From assembly GCA_029263035.1 (NCBI GenBank), contig JAJCYF010000156.1:1-6660 (forward strand): 6,660 nucleotides of DNA, written 5' to 3'. Origin of the DNA: Actinomycetes bacterium (GTDB lineage Bacteria; Actinomycetota; CADDZG01; JAHWKV01). Position numbers and translations under genes: made by a program. Below, piece by piece: positions 1-4,604 of this stretch. Below the pieces are notes generated by a model. The model made no database searches. It was not told where the DNA came from and saw nothing but the letters and a program-made list of their open reading frames with translations. Positions within the stretch are counted from its first letter, which is position 1. Each line of letters starts with the position of its first letter.

Positions 1-2186
1 AGCACCGGCTGAAGGACCTGGAAACGCCGGTACACCTGTACCAGGTGACGGCAGAGGGACTGGAGCAGACGGTCGTCGCCCCCAGGTCGGTCGGCGGCCA
101 CCCGAACAACCTGCCTTGCCCGGCGAGCTCATTCATCGGCCGGGAGCTGGAGTTGCGCGACCTGACCAAGCGTGTGCAGGACAACCGTCTGGTGACCCTT
201 ACCGGGACCGGAGGAACCGGCAAGAGCCGGCTGGCCGTTCGGCTCGGATCCGACATGCTGGAGCGGTTCGACGACGGGGTGTACGTGGTGTTCCTGGCCG
301 CCGTCACCGACCCGAAGCTGGTCGCGTCGGCTATCGCCCAGGCCCTCGGCGTGCAGCGGCAGGGGGTGACCTCCATGGAGGAGACGGTGCTTCGACACCT
401 GTCCGGTAAGCAGATGCTGCTCATTCTGGACAACTTCGAGCACCTGTTGGAAGCTGCCGGTTTCGTCGCCGATTTGCTGACCTCCACCCGCCACCTCAAG
501 ATCCTGGTCACCAGCAGGGCGGCGCTGCGCATCTCGGCCGAACAGGAGTACCCGGTGCCGCCGCTGTCGCTCCCTTCCCGGATCGGGCTACCGGATCCGG
601 TGGAGATGGGACTTTCCGAGGCGGTGAACCTGTTCCTGCAGAGGGCCCGCGCGGTACGTCCGGAGTTCGAGCTTACGCCGGCCAACTCCTTCGCGGTTCG
701 GGAAATTTGTCTGAAGCTGGACGGTCTGCCGCTGGCTTTGGAGCTGGCGGCGGCCCGGATACGAACCCTGGAGCCGACGGACCTGGCACGGCGGCTCCAC
801 CGGAGCCTGGACATCCTGACCGGCGGAGCCCGGGACCTCCCGGCACGGCAGCGGACCCTACGCAACACCGTTGCTTGGAGCTACGACCTGCTGGACGCGC
901 CGCAACGCCGCCTCCTGGCCCAACTGGGGGTATTCGCCGGCGGGTTCTCCCTGGAGGCCGCCGAGGCGGTGTGCTGTGACGACGCCCTGGACCTTCTGGA
1001 GGGCCTGGCGGAACACTCTCTGGTAAAAGCGACCACCACCAACGAGGGAACCCGCTACCTGCTGCTGCAGCCGGTCCGGGAGTACGCGCTGGACAAGCTT
1101 GAGGAGACGGGCGACGCATCGGAAACCCGGCACCGGCACGCCCAGTTTTTCCTGGGCATGCTTCAAAAGGCGGAGCGCAACATGCAGGGCCCCGCCCAGG
1201 TTGAGTGGCTGGACCGCCTGGAGGCCGAAAACGACAACCTGAGGGGAGCACTGGCGTGGGCGGTGGAGGACGGCCGCACCGACCTCGCCGCCCGGATCGG
1301 CTGGGGGATGTGGATGTTCTGGTGGCTGCACGGCTACCACCAGGAAGGGCGCAGGTCGATGGAAGCGCTGCTGGCCCAGAACCCGGAGGGGACCGGCCGG
1401 ACGATGGCGCTGGCGGCGGCGGGCAACATGGCCCTGGTTGCCGGGGACCACCGGGCGGCCCAGGCCTGGTTCCGGGAGTGCATCGCGCTGTCTAGACGGA
1501 TCGACGACAGGGTCCGGCTGGCGGTAAGCCTTCACTCGCTGGGGTTGTCCTCACTCAACAGCATGGATCTGCAGGTGGCCGTCGAGTGTCTACAGGAGGC
1601 CCTTCCGTTCTTCACCGCCATCGGCAACGACATGATGATTTCGGGGATCTATACCCACCTGGGGACGGCGGCCCTGCTTGCAGGAGAAATCGACCGCGCA
1701 AAGGCGGAAACCGAGAGAGGCCTGGCGGTCGCCCGGGGATCCGGCGATCCCGTCAGCACCTACTTCGCCCTGTACAACCTGGCTCAGGTGGCGCTTGCCC
1801 ACCGGGACTTCGAGGCAGCGGCGCCGCTGCTGCTGGAGGGTCTGGTCCTGGTTAGAAACGTCGGTAACCAGGCTCGCATCACCTACTTCCTGGAGAGCCT
1901 GGCAATGGTCGAGGGGCAGGGGGCCGGCCTGGAACGAGCGGCGCGGCTGCTGGGGGCCTCTGCGGCACTGAGGGACGCCGGCGAGGTGGCTACGTTCAAT
2001 TACCTTACACCGTCCCGGGATCTCTACCGGGAGACCGTGGCGGAGGTGAGACGGCGCATGGGAGAGGGCTGGTACGACCAGACGGTGGCGGAAGGTCGGC
2101 AGCTAACGCTTCGCCAGGCGGTCGAGTTTGCATTGGAGGGCGCAGTGCCGGTGGCCGACGGGGACCTGATGGCGCTGCTTGCCTGA
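1..2186 (+). CDS. Class III cyclase / NB-ARC-like ATPase / TPR regulator, 5'-truncated
   Basis: The gene starts before the window: the frame (first whole codon at base 3) is open to the left edge. The codons before the GTG at 45 encode HRLKDLETPVHLYQV, typical of the end of a class III adenylate/guanylate cyclase domain, so the GTG at 45 is not the real start. Counting residues from that GTG: a linker with the usual PNNLP and F-I-G-R-E-x-E-L motifs (20-37); Walker A GTGGTGKS (54-61); Walker B LLILD (125-129) followed by NFEHLL; VTSR (155-158); GLPLALELAAARI (227-239), the GxP motif of NB-ARC/STAND ATPases; a winged-helix-like segment around 280-310; then TPR-like helices to about 640 and the family's C-terminal tail G-R-x-L-T-L-R-Q-A-V. 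No LuxR HTH follows; the protein ends about 20 residues later. By family knowledge such proteins are cytoplasmic ATP-driven signalling switches. The ligand, and whether the cyclase is active, cannot be seen because the catalytic residues lie outside the window. Confidence 0.9.
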   Translation, partial: HRLKDLETPVHLYQVTAEGLEQTVVAPRSVGGHPNNLPCPASSFIGRELELRDLTKRVQDNRLVTLTGTGGTGKSRLAVRLGSDMLERFDDGVYVVFLAAVTDPKLVASAIAQALGVQRQGVTSMEETVLRHLSGKQMLLILDNFEHLLEAAGFVADLLTSTRHLKILVTSRAALRISAEQEYPVPPLSLPSRIGLPDPVEMGLSEAVNLFLQRARAVRPEFELTPANSFAVREICLKLDGLPLALELAAARIRTLEPTDLARRLHRSLDILTGGARDLPARQRTLRNTVAWSYDLLDAPQRRLLAQLGVFAGGFSLEAAEAVCCDDALDLLEGLAEHSLVKATTTNEGTRYLLLQPVREYALDKLEETGDASETRHRHAQFFLGMLQKAERNMQGPAQVEWLDRLEAENDNLRGALAWAVEDGRTDLAARIGWGMWMFWWLHGYHQEGRRSMEALLAQNPEGTGRTMALAAAGNMALVAGDHRAAQAWFRECIALSRRIDDRVRLAVSLHSLGLSSLNSMDLQVAVECLQEALPFFTAIGNDMMISGIYTHLGTAALLAGEIDRAKAETERGLAVARGSGDPVSTYFALYNLAQVALAHRDFEAAAPLLLEGLVLVRNVGNQARITYFLESLAMVEGQGAGLERAARLLGASAALRDAGEVATFNYLTPSRDLYRETVAEVRRRMGEGWYDQTVAEGRQLTLRQAVEFALEGAVPVADGDLMALLA

Positions 2187-2203
2187 TCATCTCCACCGCC
2201 TAG

Positions 2204-2229
2204 TTGGTCGAGTGAATCTTATCGACTAA
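2204..2229. promoter_or_regulatory. Inverted repeat, likely MarR autoregulatory operator overlapping promoter
   Basis: The arms TTGGTCGA (2204-2211) and TCGACTAA (2222-2229) match at 7 of 8 positions around a 10-bp spacer. The repeat lies 31 bp upstream of the MarR-family start. TTGGTC (2204-2209) and TAAAAA (2227-2232) could be a -35/-10 pair with a 17-bp spacer, so a bound dimer would block the promoter, as is usual for self-repressing MarR regulators. In RNA the same repeat (one G-U pair) followed by AAAUCAUUUU could also act as a weak terminator for the upstream gene. The operator role is inferred from position and symmetry. Confidence 0.45.
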
Positions 2230-2247
2230 AAATCATTTTGCCGGTGG

Positions 2248-2262
2248 CATGATAGGGGGGTG
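2248..2262 (+). promoter_or_regulatory. Possible leaderless start of the MarR gene
   Basis: CATGAT (2248-2253) matches the -10 consensus at 4 of 6 positions and lies 6 nt before the GTG at 2260, so transcription could begin at the first base of the start codon. No Shine-Dalgarno sequence stands at normal distance; a G run directly abuts the GTG. The -35 region for this model is poor. The alternative promoter inside the inverted repeat (TTGGTC/TAAAAA) would give a leader of about 20 nt. Confidence 0.3.
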
Positions 2263-2709
2263 AGCTCCCCGCGCCGTCCGGTTCCCACTGCCGCCTTCCT
2301 GATGTCCCAGGTAGGCGCATACGCATCTCGGTTGTGGCGGGAGCGTACGGAGTCGCTGGGTTTGGATCCCCGGCACGTGACGCTGTTGAGGCTAGTTGCG
2401 GACGAGGAGGGGCGCTCCCAGCTCGCCCTGGGCAGGCAGATGGGGCTGCCCCCCAGCCGGATGGTTGCCTTCGTCGACCAACTCGAGAAGCTGGCATTGT
2501 TGGAGCGCCGCCTCAACCCAAACGACCGGCGGATGCGCAACCTTTACCTCACGGACGCAGGCCGAGCCACCCTGGAGGATGTCAAGGAGCTGTCGGCCGC
2601 ACATGAGCGCCACATGACCCGCGGTCTGAGCCAGCCCGAAATCAAGGAGCTGACCCGGCTGTTGAGCAAGGTGGCAAGCGAGCGGGCGCCGGATCCGGGA
2701 ACGAACTAG
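2260..2709 (+). CDS. MarR-family winged-helix transcriptional regulator
   Basis: A 149-residue protein of normal MarR length. N-terminal dimerisation helix around 11-33; the LDPRHVTLLRLV helix (35-46); helix-turn-helix with L-A-L-G-R-Q-M-G-L and recognition helix P-S-R-M-V-A-F-V-D-Q-L-E (about 55-76); wing with RRLNPNDRRMRNLYLT (83-98), containing the D-R-R typical of the family; then C-terminal dimer helices. There are no cysteines, so thiol-based redox sensing of the OhrR type is unlikely; a small-molecule ligand is more probable but unknown. The GTG start keeps the whole N-terminal helix; the next in-frame candidate, ATG at codon 15 (2302), would remove part of it and has no better ribosome site. 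The gene stands alone between the cyclase/ATPase gene and the convergent metal operon, so its target is unclear beyond likely self-repression at 2204-2229. Confidence 0.9.
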   Translation: MSSPRRPVPTAAFLMSQVGAYASRLWRERTESLGLDPRHVTLLRLVADEEGRSQLALGRQMGLPPSRMVAFVDQLEKLALLERRLNPNDRRMRNLYLTDAGRATLEDVKELSAAHERHMTRGLSQPEIKELTRLLSKVASERAPDPGTN

Positions 2710-2715
2710 GGCCTA

Positions 2716-2741
2716 CGGGCGGTCCGATCGGATGGGGCCCG
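2716..2741. terminator. Weak hairpin between convergent genes
   Basis: CGGGC (2716-2720) pairs with GCCCG (2737-2741), enclosing the 10-bp perfect palindrome TCCGATCGGA (2723-2732). It sits in the 57-bp gap between the MarR stop and the stop of the cysteine-rich peptide gene, where a bidirectional terminator would be expected. Neither side has a U tract, so an intrinsic terminator is only a possibility. Confidence 0.25.
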
Positions 2742-2766
2742 CCGCCGTTCGGCCATCAACCGCGGT

Positions 2767-2850
2767 TTAGCAGGGGCAGCCTTCTTCGCAGGTGCAGGGG
2801 CCGCCGTCGGTGCCGCAGGTGCAGCCGCAGGGGCAGTTAGCCTCGTCCAT
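2767..2850 (-). CDS. 27-residue cysteine-rich metallothionein-like peptide
   Basis: Read on the minus strand, ATG (2850-2848) to TAA (2769-2767) encodes 27 residues with eight cysteines at 6, 8, 10, 12, 19, 21, 25 and 27, arranged as CPCGCTC, CTC and a terminal CPC. It has five acidic residues (D2, E3, D15, E22, E23), no Lys, Arg or His, no aromatic residue and no signal peptide, so it is likely cytoplasmic and anionic. Repeated CxC spacing is the hallmark of metallothioneins, which chelate Cu(I), Zn, Cd or Hg through thiolates. It is about half the length of classical bacterial metallothioneins (SmtA about 56, MymT 53 residues), and I do not recognise it as a named family. Translation looks strong: GGAGGTGAT (2863-2855) ends 4 nt before the ATG, with 8 nt from the GGAGG core. 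The gene overlaps the end of the upstream MerR-type sensor gene by 14 nt in another frame, so the two are probably co-transcribed and coupled. Function is inferred from composition and context. Confidence 0.8.
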   Translation of the reverse strand: MDEANCPCGCTCGTDGGPCTCEEGCPC

Positions 2851-3259
2851 CCAGATCACCTCCCCTCTTCAGCTCGATCTCGCACGGCCAGACGGATGAT
2901 CCGGCCGGAGAATAACACTCCAGGGCGGCCAGGCGTTCCAGTTCCGCCTTCAGCCCGCCTAGTACCTCAAGCTCCCGATTAACCTGTTCCAGCCGCCGCT
3001 GCACCAGAGTCCTGGTGTGCCCGCACGGGCAGGCGCCGTCGTCCTGAATCTTCAGCAGCTCGCCGATCTCAGTGAGCTTGAGGCCGAGGCTCTGGGCGTC
3101 CTTGATGAAGTGGATGCGCTTGACGGCCTCCGGGTCGAACTGCCGGTAGCCGGATGCAGTCCGGTCCGCTTCTGGTAGCAACCCGAGTCCCTCGTAGTAG
3201 CGGATGGCGTCCGTCGACACCCCCGCCCGCTTCGCCACCTCCGACACCTTCAGTCCCAT
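2837..3259 (-). CDS. MerR-family thiol-metal-responsive regulator
   Basis: A 140-residue protein. The N-terminal winged helix (L-K-V-S-E-V-A-K-R-A-G-V-S, 3-15) continues into I-R-Y-Y-E-G-L-G-L-L-P (19-29) and S-G-Y-R-Q-F (36-41), the signature of MerR DNA-binding domains. A long dimerisation helix (about 82-113) follows. Cysteines at 77, 79, 115 and 126 match the pattern of the three metal ligands of MerR (C82, C117, C126) and relatives such as CadR and PbrR; C79/C115/C126 is the likely trio, and the C-P-C-G-H segment (77-81) adds possible ligands. This points to a soft thiophilic metal (Hg, Pb, Cd, Zn or Cu), not SoxR-type redox sensing. The ATG at 3259 is chosen because the frame upstream runs through the promoter palindrome; the extra 22 residues of a longer reading would be promoter DNA. 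The gene overlaps the start of the 27-residue Cys-rich peptide gene, its probable target, and no transporter or reductase gene is seen beside it. It is probably autoregulated. The exact metal cannot be assigned. Confidence 0.9.
   Translation of the reverse strand: MGLKVSEVAKRAGVSTDAIRYYEGLGLLPEADRTASGYRQFDPEAVKRIHFIKDAQSLGLKLTEIGELLKIQDDGACPCGHTRTLVQRRLEQVNRELEVLGGLKAELERLAALECYSPAGSSVWPCEIELKRGGDLDGRG
2855..2863 (-). promoter_or_regulatory. Near-perfect Shine-Dalgarno of the Cys-rich peptide gene
   Basis: GGAGGTGAT on the minus strand is complementary to nine bases of the 16S rRNA 3' end, with 8 nt between the GGAGG core and the ATG at 2850. It lies inside the last codons of the MerR gene. 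Together with the cysteine-only logic of the reading frame it supports a real gene and fixes its start. Confidence 0.75.
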
Positions 3260-3266
3260 GCCGGGC

Positions 3267-3298
3267 AGCGTACACCTTGGAGTCGACTCCAAGGTCAA
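3267..3298 (-). promoter_or_regulatory. MerR-type promoter and operator with 20-bp spacer
   Basis: On the minus strand, -35 TTGACC (3298-3293) and -10 TACGCT (3272-3267) are separated by 20 bp, the overlong spacing typical of MerR-activated promoters. A 22-bp perfect palindrome (3274-3295; half-site ACCTTGGAGTC) occupies the spacer, as in known MerR-family operators. Seven bases after the -10 comes the A of the MerR ATG (3259), so the transcript is probably leaderless. The arrangement predicts that the regulator untwists and activates its own operon when metal binds. Confidence 0.88.
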
Positions 3299-3315
3299 GC
3301 GGAGTTTTGGGCCAA

Positions 3316-3331
3316 GGGACCACATGGTCCC
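3316..3331. promoter_or_regulatory. Palindromic site 1 of a twin operator
   Basis: GGGACCA and TGGTCCC flank a 2-bp centre (CA). Outer TTTGGG (3306-3311) and CCCAAA (3329-3334) add a second layer of symmetry. It lies in the divergent region between the MerR gene and the surface-protein operon. The GGGnC...GnCCC layout recalls DosR/DevR-type boxes (consensus core GGGACTWWAGTCCC), but this site is 2 bp longer, so the regulator is not assigned. Confidence 0.5.
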
Positions 3332-3338
3332 AAATGGG

Positions 3339-3352
3339 GGGCCATATGGCCC
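3339..3352. promoter_or_regulatory. Palindromic site 2 of a twin operator
   Basis: GGGCCATATGGCCC is a perfect 14-bp palindrome. Its centre (3345.5) is exactly 22 bp, about two helical turns, from the centre of the palindrome at 3316-3331, so two dimers would bind the same DNA face. If transcription of the surface operon starts near 3388, as the GCCGATAA box suggests, the sites centre at about -42 and -64, classic activator positions. Confidence 0.5.
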
Positions 3353-3371
3353 TACTGGGTTGTTGGGTTAG

Positions 3372-3434
3372 TGCCGATAACCCCTCACGACCAAAAAAGA
3401 TTCGACCTCGAACGAGGTCGAAGAGTTATCGGCA
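3372..3434 (+). promoter_or_regulatory. Nested double inverted repeat in the leader of the surface operon
   Basis: Outer arms TGCCGATAAC (3372-3381) and GTTATCGGCA (3425-3434) are perfect complements, 10 bp each. Inside lies a second perfect 10-bp pair, TTCGACCTCG (3401-3410) and CGAGGTCGAA (3413-3422). A 19-nt purely 5'-side insert (3382-3400), ending in an A-rich run, faces only 2 nt on the 3' side. In RNA this gives a long stem with one large asymmetric bulge, 10 nt before the AGGAG ribosome site of the first surface gene. It could be a structured leader, or DNA operators around the promoter. I do not recognise a known riboswitch class. Confidence 0.5.
3373..3380 (+). promoter_or_regulatory. 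GCCGATAA box, possible sigma-28/WhiG-type -10 element
   Basis: The octamer GCCGATAA equals the -10 consensus of FliA/sigma-D/WhiG-class sigma factors. The matching -35 position, 16 bp upstream, reads TACT (3353-3356) instead of TAAA, so the promoter would be weak without an activator at the palindromes just upstream. As an ordinary -10, GATAAC (3376-3381) also fits. Predicted start is near 3387-3388. The same octamer recurs in inverted orientation at 3426-3433, so it may instead be half of an inverted repeat. Confidence 0.35.
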
Positions 3435-3455
3435 GACAGAAAGAAGGAGCAGGAA

Positions 3456-3959
3456 ATGGATGAGCTGAACGTTGCCGCACAGGCCCCCTCCGGCAAGAGG
3501 GCCCGCAGGAGCCGTAAGAAGACCATCGCCGGCATCGTGGCCTTCATGATGCTGAGCGCCGTCGCAGCGTTCGCTTACTGGACCGCAGGCGGTACCGGTA
3601 CGGGAACCGCCGACACCGGTGAGACGCTAGCGCTGACCGCCAACCAGACCACTGTTTTGACCGCCATGTATCCCGGCGACAGCCCGCAGACCATCTCCGG
3701 CGACTTCGACAACCCCAACGAGGGCCCGGTCTACGTCACCAGCGTGACCGCAGCCATCACCGGAGTGGCCGGCGGCGACGGTGCGTGCAGCGCAGCCGAT
3801 TACACCCTTGCCACGCCGGAGATGCTGGTCGGAGCAGAGGTTGAAGCGGGTACGGGAGTTGGCGCTTGGACCGGTGCCACCATCCAGTTCAACAACACCG
3901 TAGCCAACCAGGACGGCTGCAAGAACGCAACCGTGACCCTGACCTACACCATCGTCTAA
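3456..3959 (+). CDS. Small exported protein with SipW/TasA-like N-terminal signal (paralogue 1)
   Basis: A 167-residue protein. A cytoplasmic basic stretch (K14-K22, including RARRSRKK) precedes a hydrophobic segment (23-41) ending in FAYWTAGGTGTGTA (39-52). That N-terminal style, a membrane segment followed by an aromatic residue and Gly/Thr-rich residues, resembles SipW-processed TasA/CalY-type subunits and a frequent class of uncharacterised actinobacterial proteins. The exported domain is predicted mostly beta, rich in Thr, Gly, Asn and Ala. Two cysteines only, C111 and C155 (44 apart), suggest a disulfide. From MYPG (71) to the end it aligns with the product of 4601-5116 (L/MYPG, VY-I/V, TGVxGGxGxCS, VGxWxGATI, QDGC, ATVxxTY), so the two are paralogues. 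The start is supported by AGGAG (3445-3449), 6 nt before the ATG. It is the first gene of the operon and separated from the rest by a strong hairpin, which fits a major subunit. Function is unproven. Confidence 0.85.
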   Translation: MDELNVAAQAPSGKRARRSRKKTIAGIVAFMMLSAVAAFAYWTAGGTGTGTADTGETLALTANQTTVLTAMYPGDSPQTISGDFDNPNEGPVYVTSVTAAITGVAGGDGACSAADYTLATPEMLVGAEVEAGTGVGAWTGATIQFNNTVANQDGCKNATVTLTYTIV

Positions 3960-3974
3960 GAGAACCGCTCCATG

Positions 3975-4008
3975 TTTTGGGGTGGGGCCTGAGGGCCTCA
4001 CCCCAAAA
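3975..4008 (+). terminator. Strong 15-bp intercistronic stem-loop (attenuator or mRNA stabiliser)
   Basis: TTTTGGGGTGGGGCC (3975-3989) pairs over its full length (one G-U) with 3994-4008, leaving a UGAG tetraloop. It starts 15 nt after the first surface gene's stop and ends 50 nt before the next start. Only a short, interrupted T stretch (CGCATTT) follows, so termination is likely partial. Such structures commonly end or protect the transcript of an abundant first gene while allowing some read-through. Confidence 0.7.
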
Positions 4009-4058
4009 CGCATTTAGCTCCAACGCAGTTTCATCGCAGAACCAGGGGAGGCGGCACG

Positions 4059-4604
4059 TTGAGCAAGCACTCGGACTACACAGACTGGGCCCCCGACGGG
4101 TCCGGAATTGTGCGGACCAGGTCGTCCCGTTCTGCGGGCGCGCTCACGGCCGGCCTCGTCGTTGTGCTTGCGCTCATGGCGGGAGGAGCTGCGTATGCCA
4201 GCTTCACCGCCGGCGGAAGCGGGACCGGATCGGCCCCAACGGGCACGATGCAGCCGGTTGTCATCTCCGCCTTTGCCGGCGGCGACGAGCCCTCATCCAG
4301 CCTTGTTCCCGGCGGAACCGCCGATGTCATCGTGCGGGTGACCAATCCGAACCCGGCTCCGGTCCAGGTGTTCGGGGTGGCGGCCAACGGTGCCGTAACC
4401 GCCGCCGCTCCACATGCGGCCTGCACTACTACCGGGGTCACGTTCACCGCTCCCGACGCCCCGCTCGTTCCGACGGTCACCGTCCCGGCGAGCTCTTCGC
4501 TGCTCTTCCACCTGTCCGGTGCCGCCTCCATGAGCCTTGCCTCCCAGCCGGAATGCCAGGGAGCCACCTTTGAGATTCCGGTCACCGTGACCGCCCGCCA
4601 GTGA
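4059..4604 (+). CDS. Small exported protein with SipW/TasA-like N-terminal signal (paralogue 2)
   Basis: A 181-residue protein with a TTG start, supported by GGGGAGG (4045-4051) 7 nt upstream. About 27 polar, basic residues precede a hydrophobic segment (28-47), then SFTAGGSGTGSA (48-59), nearly the same signature as in the product of 3456-3959 (YWTAGGTGTGTA). The mature region carries TADVIVRVTNPNPAPVQVFGV (88-107 region), typical of a beta-sandwich edge strand, and two cysteines, C122 and C166, 44 apart as in both neighbouring paralogues although the rest of the domain is little conserved. Its stop overlaps the GTG of the next gene by 4 nt (GTGA), implying translational coupling. Likely anchored or secreted; a filament, matrix or accessory subunit is inferred from context only. 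Confidence 0.83.
   Translation: MSKHSDYTDWAPDGSGIVRTRSSRSAGALTAGLVVVLALMAGGAAYASFTAGGSGTGSAPTGTMQPVVISAFAGGDEPSSSLVPGGTADVIVRVTNPNPAPVQVFGVAANGAVTAAAPHAACTTTGVTFTAPDAPLVPTVTVPASSSLLFHLSGAASMSLASQPECQGATFEIPVTVTARQ

Noticed and set aside
858..1535. Long antisense open frame (225 codons) opposite the ATPase/TPR gene
   Set aside because: It is a shadow of high third-position GC in the sense gene; its translation is Arg/Pro/Gln-rich with no domain motif, while the sense frame has clear Walker and TPR features.
2187..2259. Intrinsic terminator after the cyclase/ATPase gene
   Set aside because: The only hairpin is an 8-bp stem with a 10-nt loop and a broken U tract; its position over the MarR promoter fits an operator better.
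3260..3325. N-terminal extension of the MerR gene to base 3325
   Set aside because: It would translate the -35/-10 elements and the 22-bp operator; family proteins begin at the position of the ATG at 3259.
3401..3422. LexA/SOS box in the inner hairpin (contains TCGAAC)
   Set aside because: The actinobacterial consensus needs TCGAAC-N4-GTTCGA; the right half here reads TCGAAG, so the symmetry is that of a different inverted repeat.
3866..4573. Plus-strand open frame of 235 codons spanning two surface genes
   Set aside because: It crosses the strong intercistronic hairpin and overlaps two well-supported genes; the product is Arg/Cys/His-rich, typical of an out-of-frame reading.
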